From the NCBI GenBank assembly GCA_035293805.1, contig DATGMD010000019.1:62001-126000 (forward strand): a stretch of 64,000 nucleotides of DNA, given 5' to 3'. This document shows, one piece after another, positions 6,981-14,963 of this stretch. Below the pieces are notes generated by a model. The model worked only from the letters and a program-made list of their open reading frames with translations, searched no databases and was not told where the DNA came from. The stretch's first letter is position 1; each line of letters starts with the position of its first letter. Source of the DNA: JAJPHF01 sp035293805. GTDB lineage: Bacteria > Chloroflexota > UBA6077 > JAJPHF01. Made by a program: the position numbers and the translations under genes.

Positions 6981-8321
6981 TCATGCTCGGTTCCGGGATG
7001 CTGGTGGGCGCGTTGGTAGGCTCGAGCGCGTTGGGCGGGGCGGTAGCTCCTGCCGCAACCGCGCGGCCAGACGCTCACCAAGACGGAAGGAGTAGTTCTG
7101 GCCGCGGTCCTGCGGGTAGACGTGTGCCATGTTGGCGAGGTACACGCCCGCGAGTGGCGTCTCGTGCGGCGGCAGCTGCCGCGTGTAGCCGCGCGTGACG
7201 ACCGGCTGGGCGTAGGGCGCCTGCCAGACCCAGTGCTCCTGCACCCAGCCGGGCTCGAACGCCGGGTTCAGCTTGCGTAGATAGGGCAGGAACTCCGCCA
7301 GCACCCGCGCGTCGTCCCAGCCGAACAGTGGGTGGTCCATGGGCAGGTAGTTGCCCAGGTACACCAGGTGGCGGCCGCCGTAGTCGCTTGCCGGCAGGAA
7401 GTTCGTGTGCTCGACAGCGGCCAGGAACGGGAAGCCCGGATCGGTGACGCTCAGCCAGTACACCGGCAGCATCAGCGGGCGATCCAGCGCCAGCACGACG
7501 CAGTGCGCGCCCAGGTGCAGCGGCCCCGCCTGCCAGCGAGCGCGGTAGGTGTCGGGCAGGCCGCGGGCCAGCCGCAGGAACAGCCGCGTCGGCAGCGTCA
7601 CCGCCAGGCGGTCGAAATGCTCAGCACCCTCGCTCGTGTCCACCCGCAGCCGTCCATCGCCCTCGCGCTCGATCGCTTGCACCTCGCGGCCCAGCGCGAC
7701 GCGCCCGCCCAGTCGCTCGATCTCCTCGGCCATCCGCGTGTACAGCCGGTGGAAGCCGCCGCGCAGGTAGCCGAGCGTCGGCGTGCGGCAGTGGATACGC
7801 GCCCAGAACCACGGCAGCGCGATCTCCTCCTTGTGCGCGCCGAACTTGCCCTCGAGCTGCGGCTCCCATACGACGCGGTACGCCCGCTCGCCCATGCGGC
7901 GGCGCAGCCAGGCGGCCGCCGTCTCGTCGGGCAGCCGGCGGTAGTCGCGGGTGTACTTCAGATACGCCACGGCCGCGCCCAGCCGCAGCCGGTCCAGCAG
8001 CGGCAGCGGCCCGAAGCGCAGCACGGCGCTGGCCGAGTTCAGCGGGTAGAACCGCCCGTCGTGCAGCACGCTGGTGTTTGGCTGGCCCCAGTACAGCGCG
8101 TCGCCCAGCCCTAGCTCGTTAGCCAGCGCGATGGCGGTCGTGTCGGTCTGGAACAGGTGGTGGTAGAAGCGCTCCAGGTAGGCGTCGCCGACCCGGAAGC
8201 CCGCGGCCAGCCCGCCGGGCACCGTCTCCTTTTCGAGCACCACCACTGACTCGCCCGCTTGGGCGAGCCGCAGCGCGCAGCTCAGCCCCAGCGCGCCGGC
8301 CCCCAAAACGCCAATCGTCAT
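6981..8321 (-). CDS. FAD-dependent oxidoreductase (amine-oxidase / PPOX-like fold)
   Basis: A 446-residue flavoprotein. It starts with a Rossmann dinucleotide motif (VLGAGALGLSCALRLAQAGE) and a family-typical GG-A-GF segment (VPGGLAAGFRVG). The C-terminal FAD motif is visible as TPLAGVYLANMAHVYPQDRG. Relatives include protoporphyrinogen oxidase-like and sugar-mutase-like flavoproteins, often annotated in polysaccharide clusters. Here it is the last gene of the minus-strand glycan run, 48 bases after the flippase-like gene. An action on a lipid carrier or a sugar is inferred from context only. The last ~25 residues are proline/arginine-rich and probably disordered. Confidence 0.8.
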   Translation of the reverse strand: MTIGVLGAGALGLSCALRLAQAGESVVVLEKETVPGGLAAGFRVGDAYLERFYHHLFQTDTTAIALANELGLGDALYWGQPNTSVLHDGRFYPLNSASAVLRFGPLPLLDRLRLGAAVAYLKYTRDYRRLPDETAAAWLRRRMGERAYRVVWEPQLEGKFGAHKEEIALPWFWARIHCRTPTLGYLRGGFHRLYTRMAEEIERLGGRVALGREVQAIEREGDGRLRVDTSEGAEHFDRLAVTLPTRLFLRLARGLPDTYRARWQAGPLHLGAHCVVLALDRPLMLPVYWLSVTDPGFPFLAAVEHTNFLPASDYGGRHLVYLGNYLPMDHPLFGWDDARVLAEFLPYLRKLNPAFEPGWVQEHWVWQAPYAQPVVTRGYTRQLPPHETPLAGVYLANMAHVYPQDRGQNYSFRLGERLAARLRQELPPRPTRSSLPTRPPASRNRA

Positions 8322-8369
8322 GAGCGATCCGCCTTCAGCGAAGAGGTAGCCGTGGGCAGGTGGCCGGCG

Positions 8370-9479
8370 TCAGCGCTCGGCCAGCGCCGACCGAACGCCT
8401 ACCGGCGGCTCAGCGGCCTGGCCCACGGGCGCGGCGGCCGGCGGCGGCTGCGTGAGCGCGGTCAGGTCGGCGAACAGCCCTCCGCCGTGCCCCGGCGGCT
8501 CGCCCGCGCCGCCGCTCACGCCCCGTTCCTGCCAGAGGAAGAACAGGCCGACCAGCACGACCGGCACGACCAGCGCGGCGTGGAGCACGAGCGTGTAGCT
8601 TGTGGCCTGCGCGAGCGCCACGCCGAAGACCTCCGTGAGCACGATCTGGAGCGGCAGGTCGAAGGTGCCCACGTAGCCGGGCGACGAGGGGATCATGGCG
8701 CCGAAGTTGGCCGCCGCGGCGCCGAGCAGCGCCGCCTCGGGGCGCGCGGGGAACGGGAAGCCGAGCATGACCAGATAGTACATCGTGGCCTCGGCCAGCC
8801 AGGCGAGGACCGACAGCCCCAGCACCGCCGCGAGCGCGTGCGCCTGCCGCAAGACGGCGAGACCGTCGACGAAGCTGTGGATCAGCCGCTCGCCCAGGTA
8901 GGCGAAGCGCGCGGGCAGCAGGCGCAGCAGGCGCACCGCTAGCGCCACGAACGGCCCCGGCAGCAGCAGGAACCCCACCAGCGCCAGGCTGGCGACCAGG
9001 AAGAGGGCGGCCGTGGCCCAGGCCGCGCGCTGCAGGTCGGCCGGGAACGGCACCAGCAGCGCGGCGAAGCCCGCGAAGGCGCAGAGCGTTAGCCCGTCGA
9101 GCACGCGCTCCAGCACGATCGTGGCGAGCGTCGCGCCCGGCTCGACGCGCTCGCCGCGCCACAGCAGGTAGGCCCGCGCCAGCTCGCCCAGCCGCGCCGG
9201 CAGCAGGTTGTTCACCGTGAAGCCGATCACCAGGACGCGAAACAGGCGTCCGGTCGAGGGCGAGCGACTTCCGCGCAGCGCCGGCCCAAGCAGCAGCTTC
9301 CAGCGGACGCTGCGCAGCCACACGCCGACGAAGTACACGGCGACCGCGGGCAGCACGTAGAGGAAGTTGGCCCGCGCCAACGCGGCCGCCAGCGCCGCCG
9401 GGTCGAGCGAGCGGAAGACGAGCCAGAGACAGACCAGGCTGACCGCCAGTCCCAGCCAGACCCGCTTCTTCTTAGCCAT
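8370..9479 (-). CDS. flippase-like LPG-synthase TM protein (UPF0104 / TIGR00374)
   Basis: A 369-residue protein with about 8 hydrophobic segments, matching the lysylphosphatidylglycerol synthetase transmembrane domain family without the catalytic domain. The family signature is visible as LPARLGELARAYLLWRGERV and, further on, PSSPGYVGTFDLP. A paralogue at 24621-25682 carries the same two motifs. Members are proposed to move or modify lipid-linked intermediates, and several are linked to glycan clusters in Archaea and Chloroflexota. The ATG lies inside a short repeat (9480-9503) that fills the gap to the upstream gene, and no ribosome site is evident. The C-terminal ~45 residues are proline/alanine-rich. 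Confidence 0.84.
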   Translation of the reverse strand: MAKKKRVWLGLAVSLVCLWLVFRSLDPAALAAALARANFLYVLPAVAVYFVGVWLRSVRWKLLLGPALRGSRSPSTGRLFRVLVIGFTVNNLLPARLGELARAYLLWRGERVEPGATLATIVLERVLDGLTLCAFAGFAALLVPFPADLQRAAWATAALFLVASLALVGFLLLPGPFVALAVRLLRLLPARFAYLGERLIHSFVDGLAVLRQAHALAAVLGLSVLAWLAEATMYYLVMLGFPFPARPEAALLGAAAANFGAMIPSSPGYVGTFDLPLQIVLTEVFGVALAQATSYTLVLHAALVVPVVLVGLFFLWQERGVSGGAGEPPGHGGGLFADLTALTQPPPAAAPVGQAAEPPVGVRSALAER

Positions 9480-9503
9480 CAGCGGTCAGCCGTCAGCCAT
9501 CAG
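9480..9503. repeat. short CAGCCRTCAGC repeat at a gene junction
   Basis: The 24-base gap between two minus-strand genes consists of AGCGGTCAGCCGTCAGCCATCAGC-like sequence. The same family occurs at 17708-17747 and 17855-17895. Copies lie at gene borders and supply the ATGGCT start context of the next gene. Confidence 0.6.
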
Positions 9504-12500
9504 CTACGGCGCCTCCGCGGCCGCGTCGTCGCCGGCCGCGCTCTCGGGCGCCGGGCCGCCGCCGGCGGCCGAGCCGTGGTTGCTGACGGCGGGCGGCGAC
9601 GCCCCCGGCACCGCGACCACCACGCCGGCCGCGCTGTCGCTTACCCATAGCGCGCCGTCGGGCCCCGCCAGCACGCCGATGGGCTTCTGGAACGGGTAGT
9701 TCTGGAGCGCGGCCACCGAGTTCGCCATCGTGCCGTCGGGCGCGATCATCAGCACGCGCCGTTCGGAGGGCACTGTCGCGTACACGCGGCCCGTCGGGTC
9801 CACGCGCAGGTACGGCTTGTCCGTGATCGCCTGACTGCTCCAGGCCGGCACCGGGTACTGGGCTAGCTGCTGGTCGGTGGTCGGGTTCAGCTTCTGGATA
9901 CGCTGGTTCCACGTGTCGGCCACCCACAGGTTGCCCGCCGGATCGAAGGCGATGCCCACCGGCTCCTTGAACTGGCCCGGCCCGCTGCCCTCGCCGCCGA
10001 TCGCCCGCAGGTAGCGGCCGTTCGGGTCGAACACCTGGATGCGTTTGTTGCCGGTGTCGCTCACGTAGACGTTGCCGTCCGGCCCGATCGCCACGTCGCG
10101 CGGGCCCCAGAACCCGTAGGGCTCGGCGTCGCGCTGGCCCTTCGTGTCGACGAAGTTGCCCCACTTCGTGATGAAGCGCCCGCTCGCGTCGAACTTCTGG
10201 ATGCGGTGGTTCCAGGTGTCGGCCACGTAGACGCTGCCATCCGGCGCGATCGCCACTGACCACGGCTCCTGGAACTCGCCGTCGCCGGTGCCCGGCTTGC
10301 CCAGCGTGCCGGCAACCGAGCCGTCGGGATTCAGGATCGTGATGCGGCCCGCCTGGCTCTGCACCACGTACAGCCGCCCGGCGGCGTCGCGCGCCATCTC
10401 CTTCGCCTCTTGCAGCGTGGCTGGGCCGGTGCCGATGCGACCGAGCACCTGCAGCCCGCCGGCCGCCGTAGCCGGAGCCACCGCCGCCGGCGCCCCGCCA
10501 GGAGCCGCCGCGCCCTCGGCCGGGGCTGCTCCCGCGCCCTCGGCCGCGCCCACACCCGGGGCGCTCACGGAAGGCGGCATCGGCGCGACGCTCGCCGGGC
10601 TGGTGAGCGGCGCCAGGGCGCCAGGCCCGCCGCCCACCACGCCGCGCGCCAGGTCCGGCCGCACGTAGAGGTAGAAGTCGCGGGAGCCAAGCGGGTTCAG
10701 CGGCTCGCGATATAGGAAGTAGCGCCACAGCTTCAGCCGCGTCGTCGCCGAGTCGGGGCCGAACAGGCCGTCCCAGACCGACTGCACCGTCCAGCCCTTG
10801 TAGTCCTCGGGATACCACCAGTTCAGGCGGTACTTCTGGCCCACGTAGTCCGCGATGCGGTCGCGGATGGGGTCGATGTTCGTGGACATGACGATGATCG
10901 CAGGTGGCCGCTCGCCGCCCGTGTCGGGCGGCAGCGTGCGCGAGAAGTACGTCTTCTTCGTCCAGTTGCGCAGGTACCACTCGAACGGCCAGGCCACCGA
11001 CTCGTGCACGACCTGCGTGCCGTTCTCGGTGTCGGTGTAGCCGTTGTCCAGCATCACGGGGAACTCCTTGCCCGTGCCCGTGATGTGGCTCAGGTACTCG
11101 AGCTGCTCCATGACGCGTGGGATGTCGGGCGAGCTTTGCACGTACACCAGCATGTCGTTGGGCGTGTCGCCGTTCTTGTACGTCACCTGCCAGCCGATGT
11201 GAATCGTGAGCGCCACCAGGCCCAACACGCAGGCGGTGCCCATCGGCGCCGGTAGGAAACGCCAGCCCTGGCGCCGCCCCAGCTCCCACAGGCCCACCGC
11301 CGCCGCGAACAGCATCACGAGCACGGCCATCTGCCAGAGCTGCGCCCTTTGCTGGGCCAGCGGGTCGGCGACCGGCGACCGCATCACCGTCGTCAGCGGG
11401 ATCACCATGCCCAGCATGAGCAGCGTGAGCAGCGCCGCCAACAGGTAGGGGCCGCTGAACACCCGCCGCCACTCCAGCCGGTCCGCCGCCCAGCCGACGA
11501 ATTGCGCCGCCAGCAGGTTCAGCGGGATCGCCAGGTGGACCAGCAGCCACGGCATCTTCTCGCTGGCCAGCGTGTAGATGCTGATGGCGCCGATGGCCCA
11601 GTACAGCGTGAACCAGAAGAACAGGCTGCCGCGGCGGCTCAGCGCCAGCACCAGCGTCGCCGCGTAGGCCATGCCGACGAGGAACCAGCCCTGCGCCTCG
11701 TGCGCGCTCAGGACCGCCACCCGCTCGGGCCGAGAGAGCTGGAAGAAGACGAGCCCGACCACCAGGTAGATCGCCGTGATCAGGCCCAGCCCGCGCTTGT
11801 TCGCGCCCGAGACGAGCGCGGCCGCCACGGCCAGGATCACCGCCGTGAACTCGTACAGCGGCATCAGCAGGAAGTAGTAGTAGGTCGGCTGCGAGCCGCG
11901 CGCCACCCCCTGCTGCTCCATCCAGTACTGGAGCGCGCCGATGGTGCCCGTCTGGATGCCGTTCGGGTTCGTGAAGAAGGTCGTGAACAGCGTCACGCAG
12001 ATGGCGATGACGATGGCCACGCAGTTCAGCAGCACCACCGGCCGCACGCTCAGCACGGCGCCCAGCAGCTCGCTGCCCCACGGCGCCGCCGCGGCGGTCG
12101 CGCCGTTACCGTGCAGGCGCGCGTCGTAGCGGTGCCAGAAGTGCTCGGCCACGATCTTGATCGCCACGAAGCTCACGACCAGGAAGCCGACCAGGTAGAT
12201 CGCCTCCTTGGTGCTGAAGGCGAGCGCCAGGCCCACGCTGCCCACGTACAGCCAGCGCGGCTGGCGTGTGCGCACGTAGTTCAGCAGCCCGACCATCATC
12301 AGCAGCGTGAAGAAGCCGAAGTAGATGTCCTCGCGCGTGAAGCGCGAGAAGTAGAGCAGCGCCGGCGAGATGGTGAACAGCACCGCCAGCGCCATCGCGC
12401 CCCAGCGCCCGAGCTGTGCGCGCAGGAAGTAGGCCAGAATCACCAGGCCCGTGCCACACAGCACCGCCGTCAGCCGTACGCTGACCTCGTTGTCGCCGAA

Positions 12501-12809
12501 CAGGAACATCATCAGGGCGTTCGCGTGGAACTGGAACGGCCCGTGCATCATCGGGTCGTGCGTGTAGCCCTGGCCCTGGAACAGCCGCCATGAGTAGACC
12601 GCGTGCAGGCTCTCGTCGTGGTGCAGCGCCCGCACGCCCAGATCGTGCATCCGCAAGAGAAACGCCACCGCGACGGTCGCCACCCAGAAGACGCTCTCCC
12701 ACGGCAGCACCGGGGGGGCTGGCCGTGGGGCCGGGGGCAGTGCGGGGGCGAACTCTTCACGCTCGGGGTGACGTTGGCGGACCTTCGGTTGGTCGGCTAC
12801 TCGGGCCAT
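9504..12809 (-). CDS. Agl23-like (TIGR03663-type) membrane protein with C-terminal NHL propeller
   Basis: An 1101-residue protein. Residues ~35-600 hold about 12 hydrophobic segments with a GT-C-like first loop (LHHDESLHAVYSW, acidic pair). They match the flippase-activity-associated Agl23 / TIGR03663 family of Chloroflexi and Archaea. A soluble region and an alanine/proline-rich linker (~715-785) follow. Residues ~790-1075 contain about six NHL-type repeats (SVYVADTWNHRIQKFD, NVYVSDTGNKRIQVFD, NLWVADTWNQRIQKLN), predicting an extracytoplasmic beta-propeller. The NHL fusion makes the protein about twice the expected length. GAAGGAG precedes the start, and a TATAAT box sits 35 bases upstream within the end of the preceding gene. 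Confidence 0.84.
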   Translation of the reverse strand: MARVADQPKVRQRHPEREEFAPALPPAPRPAPPVLPWESVFWVATVAVAFLLRMHDLGVRALHHDESLHAVYSWRLFQGQGYTHDPMMHGPFQFHANALMMFLFGDNEVSVRLTAVLCGTGLVILAYFLRAQLGRWGAMALAVLFTISPALLYFSRFTREDIYFGFFTLLMMVGLLNYVRTRQPRWLYVGSVGLALAFSTKEAIYLVGFLVVSFVAIKIVAEHFWHRYDARLHGNGATAAAAPWGSELLGAVLSVRPVVLLNCVAIVIAICVTLFTTFFTNPNGIQTGTIGALQYWMEQQGVARGSQPTYYYFLLMPLYEFTAVILAVAAALVSGANKRGLGLITAIYLVVGLVFFQLSRPERVAVLSAHEAQGWFLVGMAYAATLVLALSRRGSLFFWFTLYWAIGAISIYTLASEKMPWLLVHLAIPLNLLAAQFVGWAADRLEWRRVFSGPYLLAALLTLLMLGMVIPLTTVMRSPVADPLAQQRAQLWQMAVLVMLFAAAVGLWELGRRQGWRFLPAPMGTACVLGLVALTIHIGWQVTYKNGDTPNDMLVYVQSSPDIPRVMEQLEYLSHITGTGKEFPVMLDNGYTDTENGTQVVHESVAWPFEWYLRNWTKKTYFSRTLPPDTGGERPPAIIVMSTNIDPIRDRIADYVGQKYRLNWWYPEDYKGWTVQSVWDGLFGPDSATTRLKLWRYFLYREPLNPLGSRDFYLYVRPDLARGVVGGGPGALAPLTSPASVAPMPPSVSAPGVGAAEGAGAAPAEGAAAPGGAPAAVAPATAAGGLQVLGRIGTGPATLQEAKEMARDAAGRLYVVQSQAGRITILNPDGSVAGTLGKPGTGDGEFQEPWSVAIAPDGSVYVADTWNHRIQKFDASGRFITKWGNFVDTKGQRDAEPYGFWGPRDVAIGPDGNVYVSDTGNKRIQVFDPNGRYLRAIGGEGSGPGQFKEPVGIAFDPAGNLWVADTWNQRIQKLNPTTDQQLAQYPVPAWSSQAITDKPYLRVDPTGRVYATVPSERRVLMIAPDGTMANSVAALQNYPFQKPIGVLAGPDGALWVSDSAAGVVVAVPGASPPAVSNHGSAAGGGPAPESAAGDDAAAEAP

Positions 12810-12831
12810 GCGGATGGCACTCCTTCAGGGC

Positions 12832-14946
12832 CTAACGGACGACGATTATATCATGGCGGGTGGGTATCAGCCATGAATTGCGATAGACCCACCAATTCCA
12901 GAGCGCGCTGCTGCTCGGAATCGGGCCTACGGTGATCGTTTCGTCGAGCGGCTGCCGCTCGCCCTCCGGCGCCCCGGGACCGGCGGGCCAGAGGCCCCGG
13001 CGCACGGTGCCCGGCGGCGTGCTCAGCGCGTCGGGGAAGGTGTCCTGGAAGCGGACCGTTGGCACGTCGCGCAGGTGCCAGAGCAGCAACGGCTGCAGCG
13101 CGTCGCTGACGACGATCGGCGACGTGGGCTCCTGGCGTGCCCAGGTCTGCACTTCTTCCACGAGACTATAAACGCTGGGTGAGAGGGCCTGCGGACGCAG
13201 CAGCTCGGCCTCGCCCGCGCCGAAGTCCGCGAACTGCAAGCGGCCGTTGGTCACGCCGACGAACGCCAGGCCGAGGGCGACGGCGATGATCGCGGTGACG
13301 CGCAGTGGCCGCGACGCCTCGCCCGGCGGCCCGCTGGCCTGCCACCAGTCGCTCAGCCGTCGGTGCAGGAGCGCCAGGAAGGCTAGCACGAGCACGCCGA
13401 GCGCCAGCTCTCGCCCCCGCGCGCTCAGCCCGCCCGGGGCGGCGAGGCTGCTCTGGAGCAGCCGCACCGTGTTGACCGCGCAGACGAACGTGATGCCGGC
13501 CAGCGCGGCGAGCAGCGCGTCCTCGCCCACAGCGCGCCACGTCCAGCCGGGCGCGGCCAGGCGGGCGAGCGCCAGGCCGCCGAGCAGCGCCAACGGCAGC
13601 AGCCAGCAGAGCAGGTAGGGCAGCGGGTCGGGTGGCTGGAACACGAGCGGCAGCGCCGCGAGCGTCGTCCACCAGAGCAGGAAGTGCTCGAAGGGCCGCG
13701 TGCGGCGCACCACCACGACGATGCCCGCGATGGCGGCGACCACGATCGGCAGGTCGTACACCAGCAGCGTCGGCAGCCAGGGGATCGGCGTGGCCCGCGG
13801 ATAGTACGGCGCCAGCCAGCTCACCCACGGGTCGACGAGCGCGCCTTGCAGGCCGCGCAGGTCCATCAGCCCGGCCGTGCCCACGAGCACCAGCGTCGCC
13901 ACGAACAGCACGCCCGCCAACCGCGGGTCCAGCTCGCGCAGCGGCACCGCCGCCAGCCACTCCGCCGGCCGCGGCAGCCCGCCACGCGCCGTCTCCCCCC
14001 CTGCATCCTGCGTTTTCGGCAGCCGGGCGCGCGCCGCGCTCTCGTCGACCGCCCCGCGCGCCAGCCCGCCACGCACCCGGTCGCTCGCCGCGCTTCCCGC
14101 GGCTGCCAGCCGCGCCGCGGCCCGCGCGTCCTCGGCGCCCCCCGGCTCCTGGCCCCTGGCCCCTAGCCCCCGCTCCTTCGCCGGCCACCACGTGATCAGC
14201 GCCGCGCCCACCACCGCGAGCAGGGCCGGCACCGCCACCGAGCCGGCCGTCAGCAGCAGCGCCAGCAGCACCGGCACCGCGTACGCCCACCACCGCCACG
14301 CCGTCTGACTCTCGCTGGGATCAGCACGGCGCTCGTGGTATCCCGCCGCGCCGGACGCGAGCGCGTCGCTCCCTCTCCCCTTGGGAGAGGGCTGGGGTGA
14401 GGGCGTCGCCCCCTGCTCCCAGCCGTCATCGCTCCCGTCGACAGCGGGGGCCGCCAGCAGCGCCCGCGCGCACACGCCGACGAGCAGCGCTAACAGCGTC
14501 GGCACCAAGATCGCCGGGTCGACGTGGCGGCTGCCGAAGACCAGCATCGGCGAGAGGGCGAGCAGCGCCCCGGCCGCCAGCGTGGCGACCGGTCCCAGGA
14601 GCGGGCGCAGCAGCAGCGGCGCGGCGACCAGCGCCAGGCCGGCCATTGCTGTCGGCAGGCGCGCGACAAAATCGCTCGCGCCGAACAGCCCGAAGCTAGC
14701 CGCCAGCGCGTGGATCAGCAGCACGCCCGGCCCCACGTCGGGCGGCGCGTTCTGCAGCCACATGCGCCAGGCGGCCAGCGCCGGCTGGGCCTCGTCGGGC
14801 GCCAGCGGCCCGTTGGCCAGCGACGCCAGCCGCAGGATGGCGGCCACGCCCAGCACGGCCGCCCAGCCGGCCACCTCCCATACCCGCACGCGGTCGAGCA
14901 GGCCGCTTCGCAGGCCCCACGCCGGCGTCCACTCAGCACTCAGCAC
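12832..14946 (-). CDS. GT39/PMT-like polytopic glycosyltransferase
   Basis: A 704-residue membrane protein with about 12-13 hydrophobic segments. The first extracytoplasmic loop holds an acidic pair in GPLAPDEAQPALAAW, as in dolichyl/polyprenyl-phosphate-sugar-dependent GT-C enzymes (GT39/ArnT type). Residues ~180-195 are the translation of a REP-like repeat (PSPQPSPKGRGSD). Residues ~250-330 are a low-complexity arginine/alanine-rich insert. The GTG start lies within a heptameric tandem repeat directly after the preceding gene. A role in adding sugars to a surface glycan or protein from a lipid donor is inferred from fold and context. Confidence 0.75.
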   Translation of the reverse strand: MLSAEWTPAWGLRSGLLDRVRVWEVAGWAAVLGVAAILRLASLANGPLAPDEAQPALAAWRMWLQNAPPDVGPGVLLIHALAASFGLFGASDFVARLPTAMAGLALVAAPLLLRPLLGPVATLAAGALLALSPMLVFGSRHVDPAILVPTLLALLVGVCARALLAAPAVDGSDDGWEQGATPSPQPSPKGRGSDALASGAAGYHERRADPSESQTAWRWWAYAVPVLLALLLTAGSVAVPALLAVVGAALITWWPAKERGLGARGQEPGGAEDARAAARLAAAGSAASDRVRGGLARGAVDESAARARLPKTQDAGGETARGGLPRPAEWLAAVPLRELDPRLAGVLFVATLVLVGTAGLMDLRGLQGALVDPWVSWLAPYYPRATPIPWLPTLLVYDLPIVVAAIAGIVVVVRRTRPFEHFLLWWTTLAALPLVFQPPDPLPYLLCWLLPLALLGGLALARLAAPGWTWRAVGEDALLAALAGITFVCAVNTVRLLQSSLAAPGGLSARGRELALGVLVLAFLALLHRRLSDWWQASGPPGEASRPLRVTAIIAVALGLAFVGVTNGRLQFADFGAGEAELLRPQALSPSVYSLVEEVQTWARQEPTSPIVVSDALQPLLLWHLRDVPTVRFQDTFPDALSTPPGTVRRGLWPAGPGAPEGERQPLDETITVGPIPSSSALWNWWVYRNSWLIPTRHDIIVVR
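12845..12853 (-). promoter_or_regulatory. extended -10 box before the Agl23-like gene
   Basis: On the minus strand TGATATAAT (12853-12845) is a perfect TATAAT with an upstream TGN extension, 35 bases before the ATG at 12809. It lies in the last codons of the upstream gene, so it would be an internal promoter of the glycan run. No clear -35 is present. Confidence 0.4.
14370..14405. repeat. REP-like CCCTCTCCCC/GGGAGAGGG repeat inside a gene
   Basis: CCCTCTCCCC TT GGGAGAGG followed by GGCTGGGGTGAGGG. Near-identical units occur at 19364-19502, 31166-31205 and 49160-49196, with diverged ones at 15537-15700, 16905-17090 and 23652-23690. This copy is read in frame within the GT39-like gene. Confidence 0.75.
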
Positions 14947-14961
14947 TCAGCACTCAGCACT
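14931..14961. repeat. ACTCAGC heptamer tandem repeat at a gene junction
   Basis: About 4.4 copies of ACTCAGC (14931-14961) bridge the stop of the DUF2298 gene and the start of the GT39-like gene. On the coding strand the repeat provides both an in-frame TGA and the GTG start in overlapping registers. Its 7-base period makes slippage here likely to shift the start of the downstream frame. Confidence 0.75.
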
Positions 14962-14963
14962 TT

